Assembly (NCBI GenBank): GCA_050084985.1
Contig: JBITNC010000001.1
Span: 118,296,001 to 118,360,000, forward strand
Origin: Nageia nagi
Lineage: Eukaryota; Pinophyta
Direction of reading: 5' to 3'
Length of the DNA stretch: 64,000 nucleotides
In this document: piece after piece, positions 55,651-64,000 of the stretch
How positions within the stretch are numbered: the stretch's first letter is position 1
Layout of the letters: every line of letters begins with the position of its first letter
Notes under the pieces: generated by a model
The model's input: only the letters and a program-made list of their open reading frames with translations
Database searches by the model: none
What the model was told of the DNA's origin: nothing
Translations under genes and position numbers: made by a program

Positions 55651-55837
55651 TTTTTTATAAATATAGTATATTAAACTCCAAATTGTGATATTAGGTACCT
55701 CTTTTGGTTTAATTTCATATCATACAATCTATATAGATCATTTCATATCATATGATATGATTGCATTATTTCATAAAATATAGTACATAAGATGAACTTA
55801 TCACTTTTAGAAGTTCAAAAGAGGTGCTTGATATCAC

Positions 55838-56290
55838 AATTTGGAGTTTAATATAGCATATTTCTAAAAACCATATGCTAAAATAAAAAGGAACCCAAAA
55901 TATATCTCAAAATAGATCCTAAAAACTATCTTGGATAAGGAAAGAAACTATCTAATTATGATTTTTTCAAGTGTCAAAATTCAATCCAAAAGTGATAAGT
56001 TGGCTTCATGCACCATAAGTTTTGAAATAATGCAACCATGTCATATGATATGAAATGATCTATATAGATTGTATGATATAAAATTATCTAAATACATTAA
56101 CAAATTATAAGAAATGATTTAAATATACAATGCATCATATGATATGAAAATATATAATTGTATTATATAATATGAAATGATCTAAGTACACAATATGGCT
56201 TGAAATGATACAATTGTACCATATGATATGAAATAATATTAATACACTATATGATGTGAAATGATGCAATTATACCATATGATATTTTTC
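55838..56290 (-). repeat. Inverted copy of the repeat and palindrome array at 54220-54870
   Basis: 'ttggataaggaaagaaactatctaattatgattttttcaagtgtca' and the following 'catatgatatgaaatgat' units are the reverse complement of 54220-54640. It lies inside element E, between gag start and protease. Confidence 0.82.
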
Positions 56291-56309
56291 ACATAAGATG
56301 CACATCAGA

Positions 56310-56890
56310 AGGAAAGGAATGTAACATGGTCATTGATGGTGGTAGTTGTGAAAATTTAGTTTTTGTTATCATAGTTGATAAATTAAAACTAAAGTATGAG
56401 AAGCATCCCAACCCCTACTATGTTTTATGGATTAAGAAAAAAAGTGCAGTGACCAGTGCTAAGAGGTGTTTAGTCAACTTCTCAATTGGGAAAACTTACA
56501 AGGATCAAGTGTGGTGTGATGTGATCTTGATGGATGCATGTCACATTTTGTTAGAGAGTCCTTGGTAGTATGATAGGGATGCTAACCATAATGCAAAAAA
56601 AAATGCTCACACATTCTGGAAGGATGGTGGAAAGATAGTTCTTGTACCTTTGAAGGAGTATCGAATGAGAGCTTGTTGGTAACAAAGGAATTTATTGCAA
56701 TGATCAAGGAAGCTAGATTATATTATATCTTACCAAACAGGAGGATAGAAATAGAGAAATTGGTTATGCCTACAACAATAACTAAGTTGCTAAGAGAATA
56801 TGGAGATGTTACACTAGAGGAGTTACCAATGGTAGAACAAGTTAGTGATGATGCAAAAGCATTTGTTAAGCCTATCCAAAAAGTATAAGA
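56310..56890 (+). pseudogene. Element E aspartic protease and RT-entry remnant
   Basis: MVIDGGSCENLVFVIIVDKL, KLKYEKHPNPYYVLWIKKKS, AVTSAKRCLVNFSIGKTYKD and QVWCDVILMDACHILLESPW. This is the chromovirus-type protease (V-I-D-x-G-S-C-x-N-V; final L-L-G-R-P-W, here L-L-E-S-P-W). The second frame 56673-56888 has LLTKEFIAMIKEARL and 'LLREYGDVTLEELPMVEQV', the stretch before the RT. RT itself is absent. Confidence 0.88.
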
Positions 56891-56899
56891 GTTAGTGAT

Positions 56900-57200
56900 A
56901 AAAAAAATTACATAGTATTAATGCTCACTACAAAGAATCTATTGATGCATACAAAAGGGTGAAAGTGTTTGAAGAGGATGATATGGTCATGGTTCATATT
57001 AGAAAAGAAAGGTTTCCTAAAGGGACATATAATAAATTGAAAGTCAAGAAAATTAGGTCTTGAAATATTTTAAAGAAGATCAATGATAATGCTTATAGAG
57101 TGGAGTTTCCCAATGAGTTTGATATTTCATCTATTTTTAGTATTTTTGATTTATTTCAATATTTGGTACTACCAAGGATGGTGAATTACAAGAGATAGTA
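56900..57200 (+). pseudogene. Element E integrase C-terminus remnant
   Basis: INAHYKESIDAYKRVKVFEE, DDMVMVHIRKERFPKGTYNK, LKVKKIRS, then KINDNAYRVEFPNEFDISSI and FSIFDLFQY. This is the end of the integrase (V-x-x-x-F-x-x-G-D-x-V-M-V-x-L-R-K-E-R-F-P-x-G-T-Y...N-A-Y-x-V-x-L-P). It joins directly to the RT-entry region, so about 2.5 kb was deleted. Confidence 0.87.
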
Positions 57201-57430
57201 AATTAGGCACAACAAATGCCTAAGAAGAAAAAGGAAAGAGTTGCACAAGTTATTGATAAGAAGGTGATCAACACCATACATAGGAGCTATAATAGATACC
57301 TTATTCTAGGGGAAGGATTACCATAATAAGCTAAAACTTGAATTTCAGAGATAAAGCTATAGAAAATTGAATACCAAAAGGTTCAAAATTTAATTCAGTT
57401 GAACTCACAAGAGTTGAGTTCTTTTTTACT

Positions 57431-57439
57431 AAAGGAGAA
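57431..57439 (+). promoter_or_regulatory. Polypurine tract of element E
   Basis: aaaggagaa immediately before the 3' LTR. The same tract is found inverted at 52775-52785 and 58357-58369. Confidence 0.8.
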
Positions 57440-57877
57440 TGATATACCTTACAGAGGTCATAACTTTTGATCTGGATATCATTTTGAACCCCTTTTTTTT
57501 ATATCATGCAAAATTCAAAAATATACAAGATTGTAACATCTCCCATGGGAGAAAATTTTGAGGCATGAAATGCTTTTTGTACAACCTAAATTTTGCATTT
57601 ACTTTTAGTTCTATTTTTAAAACAATTATATTTTATTGAGTAATGGATGCATAGTTCCATTTTGAGTCTAATATTAGCTATATTTTAGGCTTTCTTAAAA
57701 TTAGAAAGGAAAGAAAGAGATGCTTTATAAAATCTTATTGTAAACCTTCTACGGGATTAGTGTAGATTCAAAAGAATAAAATTTTTTTATTATGAATTTT
57801 ATTCTTCTATTGATTTGTTTGTGTTTTATGAATCAATTTTGGATATCTATTTTGGTCTCTTGTAGAAATCTACATCA
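57440..57877 (+). repeat. 3' LTR of element E (type 1)
   Basis: tgatatacc ... tctacatca, 438 bp. It is followed within four bases by an inverted type-1 LTR. Confidence 0.88.
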
Positions 57878-57880
57878 TCT

Positions 57881-58356
57881 ACCAAAATAGATCTCCAAAA
57901 TTGATTCAAACACACAAGTAAATCAATGGAAGAATCAAATTCACAATAAGAAATCTTTATTCTTTTGAATCTACACTCATCCCTCAAAAGGCTTACAATA
58001 ATATTTTATAAAACATCTCTTTCCCCCTTTCTAATGTAAATAAATCCTAAAATATAGCTTATATAAGGCCCAAAATGAAGCCACACATCCACTTCTCAAT
58101 GTATGCAATTATTCTAAAAATAGAAGTAAAAGTAAAAGTAAAAGCAAAAACAAATTTTGGGTTGTATGATAATCATTTTAGGCCTTAAAATTGTATCCCA
58201 TGGGAGATATTATAATATTATATATTTTTAAATTCTACACAATTTAAAAAAGAAATAGGCTCAAAATAATATCTAGATCAAAATTTATGCCCTTTGGAAG
58301 TTGGGGTATTATTCTGCTGCATAAAGAACATCTAACTAGATGTGGTAGGTGCATCA
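57881..58356 (-). repeat. Type-1 LTR, inverted
   Basis: Reverse complement of the LTRs of element E; right end ggtgcatca. Tail to tail with 57440-57877, giving a long inverted repeat around 57879. Confidence 0.88.
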
Positions 58357-58419
58357 TTCTCCTTTGGTTGAAAATAACTTAGCCCTTGAGTTTTGAAAAT
58401 CTCAAAAATTTAAAATATA

Positions 58420-59330
58420 TTAAAATACCTTCATTTTAAACTTTCTTCTTTTCCAATTGATCTTTGCACTCTTCTCTCTACACTTGGATCCTGGAACCTA
58501 CTTATGATCCTCCTTATTTATTAAGCTTCTATCTTTCTCTATCTTTACTATCCTTTGGAAAAATTATTTATCAAATCCCATGAAATAAATTCATCCCAAA
58601 AGTATGTTTCACTCTTATATTCCTCATCAAAATCTTTCTAGTAAATAAACTCATCATACTTTTGAGCATCAAAATGATTATCCATATGCTCCATTGCTAG
58701 GTTTAGAAAATATTCTATTTTTTCTTCTTCCTTGGCCTCCATTTCTAAATCAAATAACTCCAATACCTTTTTTTGAAATGACATTTTCATATCTTAATTA
58801 GTTCTCCAATATCTCTTTAAAAAATTTATCATCTCTATGGCTTTTTTTACTAGCTCCATAACTACAAAAGATAATTCTATAGTTTCATTTTAAATAACAT
58901 CCTCATATTTGATTTTAGATTGCATAATCTCTTCTAAGATCTTGTTTGTTTGTTGGACATATTTAATTTCTTCTTCCTCCTTCAGCATACTCTTGATCAC
59001 CAACTCAAAACTTTCAACTACAACCATATGCTTCCCTACAACTACATAACAGTAAGGGTTCTCAAAATATTTTCCTTTGTTGACCAAGCTTTCCTCTATA
59101 AATCTCATAGTCATCTCCTACCATGGGAGTTTTATCTTCTTTATACTTCTAATACATTGTATCAACCAAGCTCTTCTTTGACTCTCCTTAGGCTTAAGGT
59201 ACTCAATCTTGAAGCACAAAAGTTTTTCCTCCTCCATGAGATGTCTACATTCAAACTTCATACTCCTTAAAGTATCTTCCAAATGCAACTATTCATGTTG
59301 CTTATTTATCTACTTCCATTCTATTGTGAT
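58420..59330 (-). pseudogene. Gag-like coding region of element F
   Basis: On the minus strand an interrupted frame begins near 59325 (MEVDK.AT..., cf. the start in element E). It runs through HLMEEEKLLCFKIEYLK, QRRAWLIQCI and the open stretch 58890-59114 (MTMRFIEESLVNKGKYFENP, then YCYVVVGKHMVVVESFELVI and EEEIKYVQQTNKILEEIMQS). It continues with KKAIEMINFLKRYW and a Glu-rich helical region. No zinc knuckle or enzyme domain is seen. It is likely the N-terminal coiled-coil part of gag of this family, of unknown function. Confidence 0.5.
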
Positions 59331-59358
59331 CCAAATCCAATCTTCTATCCAATAAGAT

Positions 59359-59376
59359 CAATTGGCTTTGGTACCA
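59359..59376 (-). promoter_or_regulatory. Primer-binding site of element F
   Basis: Minus strand tttggtaccaaagccaattg, cf. tttggtactagagccaattg in element E. It is a further changed tRNA-Met site. Confidence 0.65.
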
Positions 59377-59378
59377 AA

Positions 59379-59686
59379 TTATGTAACTCAAAAATCCACC
59401 CACTTTTTTTATTAAGTTTTCAACCTTTAAATAGGCTAAAATATAAGTAATACCACATGGTTTTAGAATATGGTTTTAGTACATGGTTTGAGCATATGGT
59501 TTTAGCACATGAAATTATTCTAAAAATAGAACCTAATGATAGAAATAAAAGTAAAAGTAAAATTTGGGCTATACGACAAATGTTTTAGGCCTAGAATTTA
59601 TCTCCCATGGGAGATGTTACAATCATGTATATTTTTAAATTCTACGTGATTAAAAAAAAGAGCTCAAAATAATATCAGGATCAAAA
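59379..59686 (-). repeat. Type-2 LTR, truncated
   Basis: tatgtaactcaaaaatccaccc ... atcaggatcaaaa. It matches 52467-52730 throughout and breaks at 59686 before the expected ggtgcatca end. Confidence 0.8.
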
Positions 59687-59734
59687 TGATGAACATATAC
59701 TTCAATATCATCTTATGCAATTTTAATTTCAACA

Positions 59735-60110
59735 AAATTTTTTGCTGCATAGTTACTAGCAAATTTGTATTTGGAGGTGATATGAGAGCTAGATACCAAT
59801 TGGTTTCAATTGAATCTTGTACATACAAAACTTATTTGGATTATGATAATAGGATAAATAGATCATCTTCTCATCTATCCCCATATTGTAATCTTCTCAT
59901 GTTTACCATTGTGTAGCTCATTTTGTAACATTTATGTCCATGCTTCTTATCAAGGACATTCACCTAGTCAAATATGAATAAATGATATTTAACTTGATAG
60001 TAATCTAATAATCTCCCTAATAGCACCATAATATGTGACTATTTCATCCATTGAATTTATATCTTTTATGCTTTCTCTACACATAGTAGTACTATCGATA
60101 CATACACCAT
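59735..60110 (-). pseudogene. CACTA DUF4216 domain remnant
   Basis: Minus strand: DEIVTYYGAIREIIRL (Y-Y-G-x-I-x-E-I-x-E-L), FIFD.VNVLDKKHG, YTMVNMRRLQYGD, DLFILLS.SK.VLYVQD and ETNWYLALISPP. This matches the DUF4216 pattern ...D-P-F-I-L-A-S-Q-A-x-Q-V-F-Y-V-x-D...W-x-x-V. Its role in transposition is unknown. Confidence 0.78.
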
Positions 60111-60840
60111 TATTTTAAGTTATTATTTGTTCATCTATGTAGCCTAAAAATTTGGTTGCATGTTGAATTAGATGATATACCATCCATTTTATTAAGCCAA
60201 AGGCATCATCATGATGTTGCTTTCCATGTCCATAAAAATAAAATAAAGAAAAATAGTTTGAATTTGATTGCATACATTACATGATGATTGTGTTACATAG
60301 AGAACAATAACTTGATCTTGTATCCAAGGTATGAATGCCTAAATTTGAGCTTTTGTTAACCCCTCTAGATCTCTCTCTAAATGAGGGTTGGATTTCTTGA
60401 TACTCATCTTGTTCTTCTTGATTTGGCCCAAAGTATATCAAGCACAATTGAAACTAAATAATATTCAGCCACATATAATAGTAACAAATAAATATGTACT
60501 TACTCTTCCTAAGGTTGAACTTCATCCATGTTAAGGGGAACATATTGATGTGCTTGTTCTAGATAAATTTGATCCAAATCAAATACTTCATCTGTAGATA
60601 AAGGTCACCCATCAATTACAATTTCTTTTTCTTTATCACTCCCTACCTTATTGCAACCAAGGTGATCTCCAATTGCTTCTATACCTCTCATGTAGTCTAC
60701 ATAGAATGAAGCAAATTCATCAATAATATATTATTTCATAATACAACCTTTATGCCTAACTTCATTCTTTACATAACTCATATAAATCTTCATAATTTTA
60801 ACAATGAAATTAAGTAAATTTCTTTTGATGAGATACTATA
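60111..60840 (-). other. Interior of the CACTA element between domains
   Basis: Decayed coding without a recognisable domain. Acidic patches occur near 60590-60690 on the minus strand. Confidence 0.4.
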
Positions 60841-60849
60841 TAAAAATTA

Positions 60850-61265
60850 AAAAAATGTTGGTTTATAAAATTGATTAATGCATACAAATATCTTAAATGG
60901 GTACATCCATTGCCATGGTATAGGTCCTTATAGATGTGTCTCCCATACCAAGTGAATAGTTAAGTGCACCATAATATTAAAAAATAAAGGGGGGGATTTC
61001 TTTTCTAAAAAATACAAAATATCCATGAACTCTTCCTCTAATTTCTCCATTTTTTTAGAATCCACCACTTTAGTGTATATATCCTTGTAGAACGTGCAAA
61101 ACTTATAAATAAGTTTTTGCACCGGCTTATCAAGAACACATTGTAGCGCTACCTAAAGAAGGTAATGCATTAGGATATGTCAATTGTGTGATTTTAAACC
61201 TAAGATCTTACATTCTTTCATAGAGATACATTTTCTAATGTTTGAATTGAATCAATTAGGTACTT
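60850..61265 (-). pseudogene. CACTA DUF4218 domain remnant
   Basis: LGLKSHN.HILMHYLL.VAL, then KFCTFYKDIYTKVVDSKKME, KLEEEFMDILYFLEKKSPPL, FFNIMVHLTIHLVWETHL and WQWMYPF. These are the DUF4218 landmarks (K-S-H-D-x-H-x-L-x-x-x-L...F-F...L...L-x-x-x-F-P-P-x-F-F-D-x-M-x-H-L...M-Y-P-x-E). Confidence 0.88.
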
Positions 61266-61299
61266 TCATATTATATAATATTTGATAGACCCCTTTTTT

Positions 61300-62894
61300 C
61301 TTAACCTTTGATAGATTGTAGGGTGCTATTAGAAGGTATGTCATATTTCAATGGATGTTTGGCCATAATGGTTTCTTGATTTTTATATTCCTTAAACTCT
61401 TGTGGTAGTTTTTCTATCTTGTTAACTTCTATAAATACACAATAATGTCTCAAATAGGATTTCATAAACATTTTTTTGCACATGCATCACATCCAATTTT
61501 TGAGGAACTAAAATACATTATTCATAGATAGAAACATCAAACTAAAATAAATCGATATTGAGAGATATAACAATAAATATTGAAATGGAATTACATTTCC
61601 TACCTCCCAATATGATATATTTAAGAATATAAAATTATTATTTCATCCTATAGTGTTATCACCATGCTTACTGTGTTTCATTTTTCTTAATTCAATCAAC
61701 TTTCCCCAATTTTGTTTGATTTCTTGTAAAATTTTCAATATTTCCTTCCCACTTGAATGTTTTGGTTCTTCACCCAAATCTTCTTGTTTATTGAAATTTT
61801 CTTTTTGATGATGAAAAAATGATTATTATAAAGTAATATCCTATGGCCCATGTAAATGGTATTTTTACTACCACTAAGATATTCTAAACAAGTGTTTCTA
61901 TCTTGATATTAGACATGCTAAGTATTTACAAAGGAATAACCCTGATATTGGACATGCTAAAAATCCCTTTATCATTCATCCTGATAGGTTTCCATAAGCA
62001 AGAAAATCATGAATAAACCATATCATTATTGATCTCATATTGAATGTATTTTTTTGAAATGCATCATACATTTGTACTCCTTTAGTCTATTACTTATATA
62101 AGTCATCAACCAATAGCTATTGAAAAATATCAATATAATTTTTTGGTTACTTGGGTCTATGTATTAACAAGCTAATCATTAAATAATTGTCTCTTAATTG
62201 ATATCCATGATGGAAGGTTGTACATGACCAACACAATGAGCCAATAACTGCAAGAAGTAATAAAATCAGAAAAAGGGTGGAATCCATTGATTTTCATTAC
62301 TAATCATACATTATGTGTATCATCAACAAAATTAGGCCATAAAGTATCTATCCTTATCCATATCAAAGAGTTGAATAGATGTCATATAATATCATCTATA
62401 ATTTTATATTGGGAATGGAACCTTATATTCTCTGTAACATTTGGAGAGCTATAGAAATAAATAAACTCACTTTAGCCATGTCTAACAATATTGAAAGAAA
62501 TAAACACAAAAGAGCTAATGGTATAGTAAAATCACTTAAGTAAATATTCTCTACAACCTCAATGCAATGGGGAAATATGTTATCCTTTTATTTGTAATAT
62601 TAATTTATTTTTTGTATCAAAACTAGAATCAACTAATTTCCATTAAGAAGCACCATATTTTGGGCATTTTTTTCTATGTTCATGCTCTTTCCAAAATAAA
62701 ATACAAGCTTTGGGACATGCATGTATCTTTACATAATCTAATCCCAATGGCTTCAATAATTTTTTCTCTGCATATGGGCACTTTAGAATTATATTATCAA
62801 TCAGGAGCATGTCTTTGAACAATTCTAATAGATCACAAAATCTTTTGTTTGACCAACTATGTTTTTCTTTGAAGTAATATAATTTAGCAACCAT
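61300..62894 (-). pseudogene. CACTA TNP2-type transposase remnant
   Basis: The upstream piece 62643-62894 reads LYYFKEKHSWSNKRFCDLLE, LFKDMLLIDNIILKCPYAEK, KLLKPLGLDYVKIHACPKAC and ILFWKEHEHRKKCPKYGAS (H-A-C-x-x-x-C...C-P-x-C-G-x-x-R/S zinc-like site). Further on come 'VMKINGFHPFSDFITSCSYW', 'LIVLVMYNLPSW' and 'INNDMVYS.FSCLW', matching the catalytic region (D-G-x-x-P-F...Y-S-x-W-P-V-x-x-x-x-Y-N-L-P-P-W). The transposase cuts and moves the element; this copy is inactive. Confidence 0.87.
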
Positions 62895-63323
62895 TTATAA
62901 TTTTATGTGCTTTGTATAGCTTGGGTATAATTGTTATTTTCTGACATCTTCAACCACACTACATAATTCATCATCATAAGTAGATTATAACTTGACATAA
63001 TTATCTCATAATTCTTGTCCATTCTCTTACTAATTGATATTGATCATTTTGATGATGTCATGTTGTGATATTTGGACCCTCATCCATCGTTGTGCATACA
63101 TATGATGTATATTGGTAAAAGGTAAATGATTTTTCTCCATTCAAAAATAACTTGTTGTATGTCTTATCAATTCCATTATAAAATAGGTTCCCACAAACCT
63201 CCTCAAATTCTTTAGGTTCCTTTAAATTCTTTATTGTAAAATTAATGAATTTATCAATCCCATAAACATAAATTTCTCTATTTCTAGGTGCTTGTAGCCA
63301 ATATTTATCTATGATGTTTAGTG
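62895..63323 (-). pseudogene. CACTA transposase-associated N-terminal domain remnant
   Basis: IIDKYWLQAPRNREIYVYGI, DKFINFTIKNLKEPKEFEEV and CGNLFYNGIDKTYNKLFLNG. This fits the transposase-associated domain (M-D-R-x-W-...-Y-x-x-G-V-x-x-F-I-x-F-A...C-P-C-x-x-C), with the Cys pair lost. Its first codons are cut by the LTR at 63324. Confidence 0.75.
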
Positions 63324-64000
63324 TTGACACTTAAAAGTGGTCCCCTTAACATGTTCCCACTTAGAAGAAACTTTACATGCATAATTAATTATATTTTAGT
63401 CATATTTTACCTTATTATCACATATTTCTCAAGTTGTGTTTTTATGTTTTATGTTAGGTACATCGAAATGACTTCAATCAATATTCAAAGGGTTAAATGG
63501 TAAATCATGCTTGATATAAACATAAGTATCTTTAACCTAGGGAAAGCATATCAAGATTACATCTCAATAGGTAGTACCCTATACTTAGGCATTTCTAAAT
63601 GCCACTTATAGAGATTGGAATATTATTATCACTCTAGCAAATATCTATTATCCACTTCCAAGATCATATGCTTATTTTAACTTATCATCATCTTTGTTGT
63701 CATCAATCCTTTTTAGAGAACATCATTCCTCATGAAGGTTCATGCCCATGCTAATGTTTATTCCCATGCTAAACTCCTAGATATTAGCACCTACATTGGT
63801 TTTTTCTTCTATAGTTGGTCTTGGGGTTTGCATAATAAGGTTACCACTCTTCAATAAGTTCATTTGTCATATCCTCAACCTTAACATAGGTAAGGATACA
63901 CATGTATTTATATTTCACTCGATTCCTTTCTTTTTAGTGTGTGTAGTTATGTTTTACATCTTGACATCAAAGTAATTTCATTATTCTATTACTACACTAT
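63324..64000 (+). repeat. LTR of the element C family, right side outside the window
   Basis: tgttgacacttaaaagtggt at 63324 aligns with tgttaatacctaaaagtggt at 35728, and the two stay collinear to the window end ('ttatgttaggtacatcgaaatgacttcaa', 'gattggaatattattatcactc', 'ataggtaaggata'). It is a 5' LTR of a plus-strand element, a 3' LTR of one, or a solo LTR; the window ends before this can be told. Confidence 0.85.

Larger units (their letters stand above)
55013..57877 (+). mobile_element. Element E: Ty3/gypsy element with internal deletion
   Basis: 5' LTR 55013-55503, primer site, start of gag, inverted-repeat material, protease, integrase C-terminus, polypurine tract and 3' LTR 57440-57877. 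RT, RNase H and the integrase core are missing. Both LTRs are of type 1. No target duplication is recognised; 55008-55012 reads tacaa and the right side abuts another LTR. Confidence 0.8.
57881..59686 (-). mobile_element. Element F: short LTR element on the minus strand with unlike LTRs
   Basis: 3' LTR 57881-58356 (type 1, tip missing) and 5' LTR about 59379-59686 (type 2, outer end lost). Between them are a polypurine tract (minus ccaaaggagaa, 58357-58369), a gag-like coding region, and a primer site (59359-59376). About 1.8 kb, without any pol. Mixed LTR types indicate recombination between elements or a compound origin. Confidence 0.68.
59735..63323 (-). mobile_element. CACTA (En/Spm) DNA transposon, transposase region, decayed
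   Basis: Domain order on the minus strand is transposase-associated N-terminus, TNP2-type transposase, DUF4218, DUF4216, the standard order of plant CACTA transposases. Terminal inverted repeats (CACTA...) are not seen; the right end is cut at 63324 by a C-family LTR and the left end meets the LTR of element F. Stops throughout. Confidence 0.88.

Overview
The window is a TE-dense stretch of a plant nuclear genome. Long intergenic DNA full of old, stop-ridden LTR retrotransposons, a CACTA-type transposon and one single-exon dirigent gene suggest a large-genome seed plant. I lean towards a gymnosperm, but that is inference. There is no sign of bacterial, viral or organellar sequence, and I see no rRNA, tRNA or CRISPR.

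Layout. 1-3779: right end of a Ty3/gypsy element of the Tat type, with an intact integrase ORF, a tandem-repeat spacer and a 3' LTR. 3780-11832: non-coding DNA with three unusual repeat sets: a 50-bp hairpin motif in six copies, a double-hairpin motif in two copies, and a 185-bp tandem array. 11833-12345: an intact dirigent-like gene on the minus strand, the only convincing host gene. 13650-14020: RNase H fragment, probably from a LINE. 14275-17754: degenerate Ty1/copia element with both LTRs and a target-site duplication (TSD). About 21900-51480: an old Ty3/gypsy element (called A) broken by two insertions. Element B (27364-35212, minus) has a CTAAT TSD. Element C (35728 to about 51155, plus) is itself split by element D (39070-45010, minus, a chromovirus) with a GTTAT TSD. 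The integrase of A therefore lies in three pieces across 24 kb. 52040-59690: short LTR elements of one family in both orientations, with large inverted repeats and palindrome arrays. 59735-63323: minus-strand CACTA (En/Spm) transposase pseudogene, cut by the start of another C-family LTR (63324 to the window end).

The most interesting locus is element B. It has a gag gene but no detectable pol. On its antisense strand it carries a decayed plant-mobile-domain (PMD) gene with its own TATA-like box and a GT-AG intron. Its LTR ends and polypurine tract match the pol-bearing element at 1-3779, so the two look like a non-autonomous/autonomous pair. Most old elements show the same decay: Gln codons turned into stops, and CA ends or primer sites turned to TA, as expected from C-to-T change at methylated cytosines.
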